A stretch of DNA of 64,000 nucleotides from Deltaproteobacteria bacterium (GTDB lineage Bacteria; Myxococcota_A; UBA9160; UBA4427), in assembly GCA_029261855.1 (NCBI GenBank), contig JAJDAN010000021.1, positions 257,923-321,922 on the forward strand, read 5' to 3'. Under the pieces are notes generated by a model. That model saw nothing but the letters and a program-made list of their open reading frames with translations, had not been told where the DNA came from and ran no database searches. This document shows positions 9,379 to 18,843 of this stretch, piece by piece. Position 1 is the stretch's first letter. The number at the start of each line of letters is the position of its first letter. Made by a program: the position numbers and the translations under genes.

Positions 9379-10235
9379 GAGCCCGGGCTCGACTCCCGCG
9401 ACGCCGGGCGCCCGAGGCGCGCCGGATCGAAGCTCGCCCGGACGGGCGGCGACGAGAGGTCGAGAGAAGTCACGTCGATCCGGGTCTCGGTCTCACCGGG
9501 CACGTCGTGGACCACCAGGAAGCTCGGCACGAAGGCGCCGGGCTCGGCTCGTGTCGCCTGCACAGGCTGCTGCGACACCTCGACCCAACGCGACAGCCGC
9601 CCGCGTTCGTCCGACACCTCGGTGCGCAGCGGAACGCAGCGCTCGCGGTCGAGCCAGGTGACCACGGTGTCCCGGCCGTCGCGCGTCAACAGCTTCCACA
9701 CCGGCCGCCCCTCGAAGTCCGCTTCGCTCCAGGCGTCGGGGCCCGCGGCGTCGACGAGTCGTCGCATGCGCTCGAGGTCGACGTAGCGCAGGTTGGTGCC
9801 GAAGAGCGGCTGGTTCAGGTGACGGCCACCGACCCGGCGGACCTTCTGGATCTCCGGAAGCCACGCCCACACTTCGGCGGGCTCGCCCGAGCGTTCGACC
9901 AGCAGCAACGCGCTGCCCGCGATCTCCGCCGGCGCCAGCATCTCGAGGCGCACCCGCACCTCGGGGCCGCTCCCCGCGTCAGCGCTCGACCAGGTCAGAC
10001 GCGCGCGGGACTTCGACGTGCCGCCGTCCCGGCCGCGCGACGCAATGTCGAGAGAGGCGGAGCCCGCAGCCAACGCGTCGCCCTCCTCGAGGCACGCCTC
10101 GAAGGGACGATCGCTGGTGAAATCCCTCGCTTCCGCCACGTCCGCTGCGCCCCCGGCAAGGACGCGCGTGGCATGGCCCAGCAGCGCGATCCCGCAGACC
10201 AGCCACAGCAGACCGGACAAGACACGTCGCGGCAC
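9375..10235 (-). CDS. Outer-membrane lipoprotein-sorting protein (LolA-like)
   Basis: Signal peptide; 'RLEMLAPAEIAGSALLLVERSGEPAEVWAWLPEIQKVRRVGGRHLNQPLFGTNLRYVDLE'; 4-bp overlap with the RND gene; GTG start inferred. Confidence 0.8.
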   Translation of the reverse strand: MPRRVLSGLLWLVCGIALLGHATRVLAGGAADVAEARDFTSDRPFEACLEEGDALAAGSASLDIASRGRDGGTSKSRARLTWSSADAGSGPEVRVRLEMLAPAEIAGSALLLVERSGEPAEVWAWLPEIQKVRRVGGRHLNQPLFGTNLRYVDLERMRRLVDAAGPDAWSEADFEGRPVWKLLTRDGRDTVVTWLDRERCVPLRTEVSDERGRLSRWVEVSQQPVQATRAEPGAFVPSFLVVHDVPGETETRIDVTSLDLSSPPVRASFDPARLGRPASRESSPGS

Positions 10236-10326
10236 GGCTCCCCCCTTTCGCGCGACAGGCGGATGCCAACATCGGACGGAAGTCGCGGCCCAGCAACGCC
10301 GTTCGTCGGACCCCGCCTGCCCCCGG

Positions 10327-10340
10327 GTCCGATATCGGAC
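10327..10340. promoter_or_regulatory. Perfect 14-bp palindrome GTCCGATATCGGAC upstream of the lolA-like/RND operon
   Basis: Self-complementary sequence; further TCGGAC half-sites at 10272-10277 and 10306-10311. Confidence 0.5.
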
Positions 10341-10404
10341 TCCGCGTCCCTTGGAGTCATAGAGACCCCGACGCAAAGGCTCTGGGGCGTTCGCCCGCCT
10401 GGGA

Positions 10405-12639
10405 TCAGGCTGTATCGGCGATCCCGGACCAGTTGTCCTCAGCGCGCGGCCCAGCGGCGGGAGTCACTTCCACCGGGATGCCGGTCAAATGCGCCATGCC
10501 GGAGATGGCCTCGATCTCATCGGGACCGTCCGCTGCCAGCAGGTTCACGTTCACGCCCTGGGTCCGGCTGGCGACCGAGAGCCCGCTCGCGTGCTGATGC
10601 CCCCAGCCGTGGGGCAGTGCGACGGTTCCCGGCATCAGGTCGGCGAGCAATCTCACGGGCACGCGCACGGTGGCGGTGCGGGATTGCACGTCGACCACCT
10701 CGCCGTCTTCGATGCCCGCCTTGGTCGCGTCCTCGGGATGCATGTACAGGTGGTTCGTTCGGCGCTCGCCGCTGACGAACTCCTCGATGTTGTGCGTCCA
10801 GGAGTTGTGCGTCTCGTGCGAGCGCTTGCTGATCAGACGCAGACCCGAGTTGGCGAGCTGCTGCCGGAACGCCGCGTCGAGTCCGTTCGCCTGGGCGACC
10901 AGGTCGTCGGGCGCGAGATGCACCTTCTTGTCCTCGGTAACGATGCGCTCTCCCAGAAAGGCGCCTCCACCAGACGTCTCGCGCGGGCGTCCGTCCGGCG
11001 CGCCGAGCAGCTTCCGGAAGCTGCCCTGGCGTCCGAGGCGCAGCAGCAGGGACAGGATCCATTCCTGGGGAAGACCCGGGATGCCTCCGCGCCCGGTCCG
11101 CCGACGCCGATCGAAGCGCCGCAGACCCTGCAGGATGCGCTGGGCGATTCGCGACCCGAAGAGCGGCGCGGCCGCGGCCTCGCAGAGGTCGAGGTAGATG
11201 CTCGCCTCGTCGCGCTGCTCGCCCCGCGGCGCATGCACCGGCTCGGTCGCCTGAAGATAGGGACGCGATTGCATGCCCATCAGCAACGGGAACGCGAAGA
11301 GCACGTCCGGACGTTCGAACGGGCTCGTGCACGGCAGGGTGTAGTGGGCGAGCGAGCCGGTCTCGTTGCGATAGATGTCGAGGGTCACCAGCAGCTCGAG
11401 CTCGCCGAACGCGCGCTTCAGCCGCCCGGCGTTCGCCATGGTGATGAGGGGATTGCCGCCGGTCACGAACAGCGCCCGCAGCTGCCCTTCCCCTTCGGTG
11501 AGGATCTCGTCCGCCATCACGCCGCCCGGGAAGGCGTCGTTCACCGCCGAGAAGCCGCCGATGCGGCTGCGGTTGTCGCTGACGAACATCCCCGACCGCA
11601 CACCGAAGCGCGCGAAGTCGACGATGCCCTCACCCATCAAGGTGCCGCCCGGGCGATCGAGATTGCCCGAGACCGTGTTGATGACTTCCTGCAGCCAGAA
11701 GCAGAGTGCGCCATGCCCGCCCATGTTGACGCCGGTCGAGCTGTACAGGGCCGCGCCGTCCGCCTCGCGGTAATCGCGCACCATGGCGCGCAGGGTCTCG
11801 GGCGCAATCTGGGTGAGCTCGGCGCTGCGTTCGGCGGGCCATTCCCGGGCCAGCTTCTCGACCACAGCGAAGCCCGTCGTGTGCCGTTCGACGCGCTCCC
11901 GGTCCACGCCGCCCTGGGCGATCAGCTCGGCCAGGAACGAGAGATAGAAGAAGACGTCGCTGTTCGGGCGGATGAAGACGTGCTCACCCGCGACCTTGGC
12001 GGTTTCCGTGCGACGCGGATCCACGACCCACACGCTTCCGCCCCTGGACTGGATCTCACGCAGTCGCTTGATGGGGTTCGGGACCTGCAGGAAGCTCCAC
12101 TTCGAGACCACCGGGTTGGCGCCCACGATGATCAGACACTGGGTGCGGTCGACGTCCGGGTAGGGCTGCGAGAACGGGAAGCCGTAGACCCGGTGGGCGA
12201 CAGCGAACTTGTTCGAGCAGTCCTGGGTGGCTGACGCGTAGAGGCTCTTCGACCCGAGGCCCTGCATGAAGCCCTGGGCGAAGATCGGGTGCAGCATGCT
12301 GAAGCCCGCGGCCGTACCGACGTACATCCCGATGGAGTCGGCACCGTGGTCCCGACGCAGGCTCTTCAGCTTGGCGCCGATCTCCGAGAGCGCCTGGTCC
12401 CAGGAAATCGACACCCAGCGGTCCCCGACCCGCTTCTCGGGTGTCTGCAGACGATCCGGTGAGTCGTAGAGCTTGTGCTGGTTCAGCCCCTTGAGGCAGG
12501 CGAAGCCACTGGTCGCGATGTGATCGGCGTTGGGGCGGATGCGAGTGATGGTTTCGGAGCCAGCGCCCGTCTCGACGTCGACCTTGAGGCCGCAGAGCGA
12601 CTCGCAGATCCGGCAGAAGGTGTCCCGGGTCTCTTGCAC
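10405..12639 (-). CDS. Molybdopterin-dependent oxidoreductase (DMSO reductase/formate dehydrogenase-like)
   Basis: 744 aa; 'CRICESLCGLKVDVE' Fe-S motif, 'GFACLKGLNQHKLYDSPDRLQTP', 'VWVVDPRRTETA', C-terminal Mo-binding domain. Confidence 0.95.
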   Translation of the reverse strand: MQETRDTFCRICESLCGLKVDVETGAGSETITRIRPNADHIATSGFACLKGLNQHKLYDSPDRLQTPEKRVGDRWVSISWDQALSEIGAKLKSLRRDHGADSIGMYVGTAAGFSMLHPIFAQGFMQGLGSKSLYASATQDCSNKFAVAHRVYGFPFSQPYPDVDRTQCLIIVGANPVVSKWSFLQVPNPIKRLREIQSRGGSVWVVDPRRTETAKVAGEHVFIRPNSDVFFYLSFLAELIAQGGVDRERVERHTTGFAVVEKLAREWPAERSAELTQIAPETLRAMVRDYREADGAALYSSTGVNMGGHGALCFWLQEVINTVSGNLDRPGGTLMGEGIVDFARFGVRSGMFVSDNRSRIGGFSAVNDAFPGGVMADEILTEGEGQLRALFVTGGNPLITMANAGRLKRAFGELELLVTLDIYRNETGSLAHYTLPCTSPFERPDVLFAFPLLMGMQSRPYLQATEPVHAPRGEQRDEASIYLDLCEAAAAPLFGSRIAQRILQGLRRFDRRRRTGRGGIPGLPQEWILSLLLRLGRQGSFRKLLGAPDGRPRETSGGGAFLGERIVTEDKKVHLAPDDLVAQANGLDAAFRQQLANSGLRLISKRSHETHNSWTHNIEEFVSGERRTNHLYMHPEDATKAGIEDGEVVDVQSRTATVRVPVRLLADLMPGTVALPHGWGHQHASGLSVASRTQGVNVNLLAADGPDEIEAISGMAHLTGIPVEVTPAAGPRAEDNWSGIADTA

Positions 12640-12660
12640 GGTATCCCCCGACTTACAGGC

Positions 12661-13905
12661 TCAGGCGCTGGGGCGCAGACGGTATCGGATCGGCATGCGC
12701 TTGACGCCGCCCAGGAAGCTCGACCGCATGCGGTCGACGGGCCCCGCCAGCTCGACGGCTTCCATGCGTTCGGCGAGCTGCTGGAAGATCACTCGCAGCT
12801 CGAGGCGGGCGAGATTCGCGCCCAGACAGAAGTGCTCGCCGATCCCGAAGCCCAGGTGGGGGTTGGGGCGGCGGTCCACCCGAAAACGTTCGGGCTCGTC
12901 GAAGTGCTTCTCGTCCCGGTTGGCGGCGGGGTAGAACAGACAGAACGCGTCGCCGGCGGGGATCTTCTGTCCGTGCATCTCCACGTCCTCGACGGTGGTG
13001 CGGCAGAACTGGATGACCGGAGCCGTCCAGCGCACGATCTCCTCGACGGCGGTGTCGACGTCCGGCTGCTTTCGCAGCTTGTCGAATTCGGCGGGGTTCT
13101 CGATCAGGGCGAGCAGTCCCCCGCTCGCCGCGTTGCGGGTGGTCTCGTTGCCTGCCACCACGAGCAGCAGGAAGTAGGACAACAGCTCGAGGGGCGGGAG
13201 CGGGGACCCGTCGATGCGGGCATGGGTCAGGACGCTGGTGATGTCGTCCTGGGGGTTCTTCAGTCGGTCCGCCGCCAGCTCGGCGAAGTAGCGGAAGAGA
13301 TTGTCCCGGGCCGCGCCGACCTGCTGTTGGGGGTTGTCGCTGGTCTGGTATTCCGGGTCCGACGAGCCGGCGATGGCGTTCGTCCATTCGAACATCAGGC
13401 GCCAGTCTTCGCGCGGGACGCCCAGCATGTCGGCCAGCACCGCCAGGGTGAGCGGCGCGGTCAGATCGCCGACGAAGTCGGCCTCGCGGGTCTCGCCGTC
13501 GCCGGCCATCTCGTCGAGCAGGTCCCGGGTGATGCGCTCGACCTCGCTGTGGCGCGCGCGGATGGCGCGCGGTGTGAACCAGTGGCTGGCCGCCCCGCGG
13601 AACGCACCGTGCTCGGGCGGGTCCATGTTGAGCAGCTGGCGGACGGCGCTGCGGTCGGCCACGGGCCCGCCGCGTTCGAAGACCGCCAGACGGGGCGCAT
13701 TGATGAAGCGCATGGGCTGCTTGGAAAGCCACACGATGTCGGCGCGACGCACGACCGACCAGAACCCGACCCCGCCCTCGAGATCGAACCAGCGGATCGG
13801 CGCCTCGTCCCGCAGCCGCTTCCAGGCTTCGTGGGGGTAGCCGTTCTGCGCGTAGTCGTCGGGCCCGACGACGTCGAGCCAGGTGAGGTCGGCTGCATCT
13901 CGCAT
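12661..13905 (-). CDS. Cytochrome P450
   Basis: 'LLLVVAGNETTRNAASGGLLAL' I-helix, ExxR region, heme loop 'HLGFGIGEHFCLGANLARLELRVIF'. Confidence 0.97.
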   Translation of the reverse strand: MRDAADLTWLDVVGPDDYAQNGYPHEAWKRLRDEAPIRWFDLEGGVGFWSVVRRADIVWLSKQPMRFINAPRLAVFERGGPVADRSAVRQLLNMDPPEHGAFRGAASHWFTPRAIRARHSEVERITRDLLDEMAGDGETREADFVGDLTAPLTLAVLADMLGVPREDWRLMFEWTNAIAGSSDPEYQTSDNPQQQVGAARDNLFRYFAELAADRLKNPQDDITSVLTHARIDGSPLPPLELLSYFLLLVVAGNETTRNAASGGLLALIENPAEFDKLRKQPDVDTAVEEIVRWTAPVIQFCRTTVEDVEMHGQKIPAGDAFCLFYPAANRDEKHFDEPERFRVDRRPNPHLGFGIGEHFCLGANLARLELRVIFQQLAERMEAVELAGPVDRMRSSFLGGVKRMPIRYRLRPSA

Positions 13906-13960
13906 TTCGGTAGGGTATCGCCTACGAACCCGGACACCACGCAATGGGAGGCGCCCCTTC

Positions 13961-14386
13961 TTGCCGGACACTTCTCTCGGCACCCAGCTCGACGCGCGGC
14001 TCGACGCCCTGCTCGCATGGCTCACGCGAAATCTTCGCTGGCTGGGGCTTTTCGGGGTCTTCCTGTGCGTCGCCACCTGGGCGCTGGATCTGGCGGGACT
14101 CGTGCACCCCTGCGTCTACTGCCGCACCCAGCGCACCGCCATCGGTTTCGCGGGGCTCGTGATGATGTTCCCCGACCCGCGGCGCTGGCTGTTCCGCTAC
14201 GGGGTGGTCGTGATCTGCTTCTTCGGGGCCAACATCTCGGTCGCCCAGCTCTTCCTGATCGTGAAGTCGATCAATGCGGGCGAGCCGTTCGGCGGCCTCA
14301 ATCTCTTCATGGCCAGCGGCGCCCTGTTCACCTTGATCGGCCAGGCGCTGCTGCTCTTCGTACCGGAGAAATCGAACGATGGCTGA
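13961..14386 (+). CDS. Small 4-TM membrane protein, DsbB/VKOR-like (CxxC after TM1)
   Basis: 'LFGVFLCVATWALDLAGLVHPCVYCRTQRTAIGFAGLVMM' resembles the DsbB 'PCxLCxxxR' motif; start uncertain (TTG 13961; ORF opens at 13883). Confidence 0.6.
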   Translation: MPDTSLGTQLDARLDALLAWLTRNLRWLGLFGVFLCVATWALDLAGLVHPCVYCRTQRTAIGFAGLVMMFPDPRRWLFRYGVVVICFFGANISVAQLFLIVKSINAGEPFGGLNLFMASGALFTLIGQALLLFVPEKSNDG

Positions 14387-15452
14387 AGCATCCCCGCCCT
14401 ACCGCGTGCTGCTCACGGGTGGTGGGGGCTTCCTGGGCGCCGCGATCCTGCGCGAGCTGGCTAAGCCGGAAAGCGGAGTCTCCCACGTGCGCGTCCTCGA
14501 CCTCGACGTCTCACGCGTGACGCCCGGCCCGGCGATCGAAGTCGTCGTCGGCGACGTGGCCGATGAGGACTGCGTACGGCGTGCCTGCCAGGACGTGGAC
14601 GTGGTGATCCACGCCGCTTCCCTCGTCGACTGGGGGCAGGCGACGCCCGAGCGCCTGGAACAGGTGAACGTCGGCGGCACCGAGAACGTGGTCCGGGCCT
14701 GCCGCGAAGCCGGGGTCCGCGGCCTCGTCTACACGAGTACCATGGACGTGATCTGCGGCTCCGATCCGGTGGTCGACGCGGACGAGACGACGCCCTTCCC
14801 TGCGACCTTTACCAACGAGTACGCGCGCACCAAGGCCCTGGCGGAACGGGTGGCATTGGGCGCCAACGATGCCCAGCTGCGGACCTGCGCGGTGAGACCC
14901 TGCGGCATGTACGGCGAGGGCGACCCCTACCACGTCGCCAACGTGCTGCGGATCGTCAAGGAGGGCAGTCTTCCCTTCCGTCCCGGCGACGGCAGCGCGC
15001 GTTTCGAGCACGTGTACGTCGGCAACGTCGCCCACGCTCACGTGCTCGCGATGCAGCACCTGCTCGACCCGACTCTTCCTCCCGGCGAGGCGGTCGACGG
15101 CGAGGCCTGGTTCATCACCGACGACACGCCGGCGGTGAACTTCTTCGACTTCATGGATCCCATCCTCGAAGCCCTCGGGTACGCGCTACCGCCGCGCTCG
15201 CGGCGCATGCCCTACGGCGTGATGCTGGCTCTCGGCGCCGGCGTGGAGGCCTTTGCGTTCCTGGCCCGGCCCTTCGCTCGCATCCAGCCGACGCTCACGC
15301 GGTCGAGCGTGCGCTTCGTGTGCCACACCCACACCTTCGACGGCAGCAAGGCCCGAAGACAGTTGGGCTACGCGCCCCTCTACAAGGAACCCGAGGCCCT
15401 CGAACGCACGATCGCCTGGTGGCGCGAGCAGGAAGGACCCCCCGGTCAATAG
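14379..15452 (+). CDS. NAD-dependent epimerase/dehydratase (3-beta-HSD/SDR family)
   Basis: 'RVLLTGGGGFLGAAILREL', 'VYTSTMDVICG', 'YARTKALAE'. Confidence 0.92.
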   Translation: MAEASPPYRVLLTGGGGFLGAAILRELAKPESGVSHVRVLDLDVSRVTPGPAIEVVVGDVADEDCVRRACQDVDVVIHAASLVDWGQATPERLEQVNVGGTENVVRACREAGVRGLVYTSTMDVICGSDPVVDADETTPFPATFTNEYARTKALAERVALGANDAQLRTCAVRPCGMYGEGDPYHVANVLRIVKEGSLPFRPGDGSARFEHVYVGNVAHAHVLAMQHLLDPTLPPGEAVDGEAWFITDDTPAVNFFDFMDPILEALGYALPPRSRRMPYGVMLALGAGVEAFAFLARPFARIQPTLTRSSVRFVCHTHTFDGSKARRQLGYAPLYKEPEALERTIAWWREQEGPPGQ

Positions 15453-15467
15453 AGCTACGCTCGCGAG

Positions 15468-16583
15468 ATGCCTCTATCGAGCCAAGCACAGGTGAAGCCT
15501 CTATCGAGCCGCGCTCCGCGAAAGCCTCTTCGCGTCGTCGTCTGGGGACCTGGCAACGTCGGCGCCCCCGCCATCCGCAGTGTCGTCCGGAACCCCGCTC
15601 TCGAGTTGGCCGGCGTCATCGTCCACAGCCCTGAAAAGGAAGGCCGCGACGCCGGTGAGCTCGCGGGCATGGAGCCGGTGGGCGTCGCCGCGACGCGGGA
15701 CGCCGAGGCCGTCCTTGCCTCCGGGCCCGACGCGCTCGTCTACGCGGTCAACGGAGACTTCCGTCCGATCGAGTCCCAGAAGGAATGCTGCGACGCCCTG
15801 CGTGCGGGCATCGACGTGGTGAGCGCCGGCATGTATGGCCTGCTGCATCCGCCGAGCGCGCCGGAAGACCTGCGCGCGGCCTTCCAGGACGCCTGCCTCG
15901 AAGGCGACAGCTCGTTCCTGTCCTCGGGCATCGACCCGGGCTTCGCCATCGACCTGCTGCCCGTGGTGCTGTCCGGCTGCTGCCAGGAGATCCACGAGAT
16001 CCGCATCGTCGAGAACTTCAACTACGCCCATTACGACCAGCCAGACGCCGTGCGAAACCTCGTCGGCATGGGCAGCCCGATGGACGCGACCCCGCCCATG
16101 CTGCTGCCCTTCGCCCTCGAAGGCGTCTGGGGCGGCGCACTGCGCGCCCTCGCCGAAGCGCTGGGGCTCGCCGTCGACGAAATCCGCAGCCAGGTCGAGA
16201 AGCACGCGCTCGAACGCGACGTCGAGAACGCCATGGGGCACTTCGCGAAGGGCAGCCAGGGAGGCTTCCGCTTCGAGGTCCAGGCCATCGTCGAAGGCCA
16301 GGCCAAGCTGGTGCTCGAGCACATCACCCGCATCGACGACGACACGGCGCCTCAATGGCCCCGGCCCAGCAAGCAGGGCTACCACCAGATCCGCATCAGC
16401 GGCCACCCGAACCTGGTCGTCACCGTCGAATGCGAAGACGCCGAGGGCAACCACGCGGGCGGCGGCAACAGCGCCGCCGCCGCCCGGATCGTGAACGCCA
16501 TCCCGGCACTCGCGGAAGCCCCGGCCGGCCTGCTGTGCGCGACCGACCTGCCCCTGATTTCGGGGCGCGGGCTCGTCCGGTAG
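15468..16583 (+). CDS. DapB-like NAD(P)-dependent dehydrogenase
   Basis: 'LRVVVWGPGNVGAPAIRSVVRNPALELAGVIVHSPEKEGRDAGELAG', 'GIDPGFAIDLLPVVLSGCCQEIHEIRIVENFNY'. Confidence 0.8.
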   Translation: MPLSSQAQVKPLSSRAPRKPLRVVVWGPGNVGAPAIRSVVRNPALELAGVIVHSPEKEGRDAGELAGMEPVGVAATRDAEAVLASGPDALVYAVNGDFRPIESQKECCDALRAGIDVVSAGMYGLLHPPSAPEDLRAAFQDACLEGDSSFLSSGIDPGFAIDLLPVVLSGCCQEIHEIRIVENFNYAHYDQPDAVRNLVGMGSPMDATPPMLLPFALEGVWGGALRALAEALGLAVDEIRSQVEKHALERDVENAMGHFAKGSQGGFRFEVQAIVEGQAKLVLEHITRIDDDTAPQWPRPSKQGYHQIRISGHPNLVVTVECEDAEGNHAGGGNSAAAARIVNAIPALAEAPAGLLCATDLPLISGRGLVR

Positions 16584-16592
16584 CCGGCCGAC

Positions 16593-17021
16593 TCAGACCG
16601 GCATCTCGGCTGCCGGTGGCATCTGCTCGAAGCTGGCGCCAACCTCGAAGCGCCCGCCCCACGACGGTCGCGAGGCCGTGTAGACCTCCATCGCGGGCTG
16701 GAACTGCTCCGGGTCGTCGAGGTGGATGCCGCGCAGGAAGATCATGCCGGGCATGGCGTCGTTGGTGGAATGCGTCCCGCAGCCGCACACGGCGCAGAAG
16801 TGGCGATGGACGACGTTGCCGCTGTCCGCGGGTCGCGCATACGAGCGCGTCTCGCCTGCGATCTCGACGCCGTCCGCAGACAGCGCCAGCTGGGTGGCAT
16901 GACTTGCCCCGCTCGCCATCTGGCAATCGCGGCAGTGGCAGACGCCCATGATCGCGGGCTCGTTGTTGACGGTGAACCGCACGGCGCCACACAGGCAGCC
17001 GCCCTTCTGGGGAAGATCCAT
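16593..17021 (-). CDS. GFA/CENP-V family zinc protein
   Basis: 'GGCLCGAVRFTV', 'CHCRDCQMASGAS', 'HRHFCAVCGCGTHS'. Confidence 0.93.
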   Translation of the reverse strand: MDLPQKGGCLCGAVRFTVNNEPAIMGVCHCRDCQMASGASHATQLALSADGVEIAGETRSYARPADSGNVVHRHFCAVCGCGTHSTNDAMPGMIFLRGIHLDDPEQFQPAMEVYTASRPSWGGRFEVGASFEQMPPAAEMPV

Positions 17022-17041
17022 CGAGGTACTCCTTCTCGTTG

Positions 17042-17058
17042 CTGCAAGTAACTTGCAG
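17042..17058. promoter_or_regulatory. 17-bp perfect palindrome CTGCAAGTAACTTGCAG, candidate HxlR operator
   Basis: 8-bp arms around a single A in the divergent GFA/HxlR intergenic region; further half-sites gcaagt (17062-) and ttgcaagt (about 17097-17104). Confidence 0.7.
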
Positions 17059-17132
17059 AAGGCAAGTCTCACGCACGATACGGGCGTGAATTGCGAATTG
17101 CAAGTCAGAATCGAAAGGACTATCTCCTGGTC

Positions 17133-17531
17133 ATGTCGACGGAGAACCGATCGGGCTGCCCCATCGCCAGCGCCCTGGACCTGCTGGGCGACCGCTGGAC
17201 CCTGGTGGTGCTGCGAGACCTGCTGACCGGCAAGCGCATCTACAAAGAGTTCCTCGAGAGCCCCGAGGGCATCTCGACCAACATCCTGGCGGACCGCCTG
17301 CGCCGACTCGAGGAATGCGGCCTCGTCGAACGGGTCCTCTACTGCGACCGCCCGGCCCGCTACCGCTATGCCCCCACCCGCAAGGGCGCCGATCTCCTGC
17401 CCACGCTCCAGGCGCTGTGCCGCTGGAGCAACCGCTACGACGGGGAGACCTGGACCCCGCCCACGGACTTCATGCGCGACACCCCGAGCCAGAGACTGCA
17501 GAAGCTCCGACGGCAAGCCCAGCCGGGCTGA
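17133..17531 (+). CDS. HxlR-family winged-helix transcriptional regulator
   Basis: 'CPIASALDLLGDRWTLVVLRDLLTGKRIYKEFLESPEGISTNILADRLRRLEECGLVER'. Confidence 0.96.
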   Translation: MSTENRSGCPIASALDLLGDRWTLVVLRDLLTGKRIYKEFLESPEGISTNILADRLRRLEECGLVERVLYCDRPARYRYAPTRKGADLLPTLQALCRWSNRYDGETWTPPTDFMRDTPSQRLQKLRRQAQPG

Positions 17532-17605
17532 GCGTCCAGATTGAGCCCAGGCGAACGGCCAGAAGGTCTATCCTGGTTGGCGTCCCACGACCGGCGGAGC
17601 CCCCC

Positions 17606-18766
17606 ATGCCCGACCTCTTCGACCGCTACCGCGTCATCGACGTCGACAGTCACGTCTCCGAGCCCGCGGATGTCTGGACGTCGCGGGTCTCTTCGAAGTG
17701 GGGCGACGCCGTTCCCCACATCGAACGCCACGGCGGCAAGGACATCTGGTTCGTGGGCGGCGAGCTGGTGCTGCCCATCGGCACCACCGCCATCGCCGGC
17801 TTCGACGGCACCCTGCCCGACTGCCCGGACACCATGGACGACATCCCGAAGGGCGCCCACGACGCGAAGGCACGCCTCGCCTATCTCGATGCCGAAGGCA
17901 TCCACGCCCAGGTCCTCTATCCGAACGTGGGCGGCTTCGGGTCCGGCGCCTTCCTGAAGCTGAAAGATCCCGCGCTCATGCTCGAGTGCGTGCGGGCCTA
18001 CAACGACTTCCTGGCGGAATGGGCGTCCGCCGACCCGAACCGGCTGCTGCCCGTGATGGCCCTGCCGTTCTGGGACGTCCCGGCAGCCGTCGAGGAGATC
18101 GAACGCGGCGCCGCCCGCGGTCACCGCGGCGTGCTGTTCGGCAGCCGCCCGCGCGAGTTCGGCGAGGCCCACCTGGCGAGCCCGCATTGGGACCCGATCT
18201 GGGCCGCCGCCCAGGACGCCGGCCTGCCCATCAGCTTCCACATCGGGTCCGGCGCGGCCTGGGACATGGACGGCGCCGACGTCATGGGCCTGCGCGCGAA
18301 CTTCGCCAAGCTCGGCGCCAACGCCTTCATGGACAACGAGAAGTGCCTGGCCGACATCCTGTTCGGCGGCGTCTGCCACCGCTTCCCGAAGCTCGACTTC
18401 GTGTCCGTCGAGAGCGGCGTCGGCTGGGTGACCTTCGCCCTGGAAGCCTTTGACTGGCAGTGGCAGAACGCGGGCATCACGAAGGAGCACCCGGAATACG
18501 ACCTGCTCCCGAGCGAGTACTTCGAGCGCCAGATCTACGCCTGCTTCTGGTTCGAAGAGAGCGGCCTCGACAAGGCGCTGGAGCTGTACCCGAACAACAT
18601 CCTCTTCGAGACCGACTACCCCCACCCGACGTCCATGTCCGTCGGCCCCGCCTCGACGGCCGTCCACCCGCGCGAGTACGCGCAGAAGGTGCTCGGCGGC
18701 CTGCCCGAGGAGACCGTCGCGAGCGTGCTACACGGCAGCGCAGCGAGGCTGTACGGTGTTGCGTAG
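17606..18766 (+). CDS. Amidohydrolase family protein
   Basis: 'YRVIDVDSHVSEPADVW', 'LPISFHIGSGAAWDMDG', 'ILFETDYPHPTSM'. Confidence 0.93.
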   Translation: MPDLFDRYRVIDVDSHVSEPADVWTSRVSSKWGDAVPHIERHGGKDIWFVGGELVLPIGTTAIAGFDGTLPDCPDTMDDIPKGAHDAKARLAYLDAEGIHAQVLYPNVGGFGSGAFLKLKDPALMLECVRAYNDFLAEWASADPNRLLPVMALPFWDVPAAVEEIERGAARGHRGVLFGSRPREFGEAHLASPHWDPIWAAAQDAGLPISFHIGSGAAWDMDGADVMGLRANFAKLGANAFMDNEKCLADILFGGVCHRFPKLDFVSVESGVGWVTFALEAFDWQWQNAGITKEHPEYDLLPSEYFERQIYACFWFEESGLDKALELYPNNILFETDYPHPTSMSVGPASTAVHPREYAQKVLGGLPEETVASVLHGSAARLYGVA

Positions 18767-18767
18767 G

Positions 18768-18783
18768 GCTCGGGGCCCCGAGC
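18768..18783. terminator. Palindromic hairpin GCTCGGGGCCCCGAGC directly after the amidohydrolase stop
   Basis: 16-bp perfect palindrome 1 bp downstream of the stop codon; no clear T-tract. Confidence 0.45.
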
Positions 18784-18843
18784 GGCTACTACCGCAGCTC
18801 GACCGGAAAGATTGCGGCCCGACTCAAGGAGTGCGGCAGGCAG

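Noticed and set aside
7675-9786. 703-aa plus-strand ORF
   Set aside because: Antisense shadow of the RND transporter and LolA-like gene.
12475-14520. 681-aa plus-strand ORF
   Set aside because: Antisense to the P450 and crossing into other frames of real genes; no recognisable domain.
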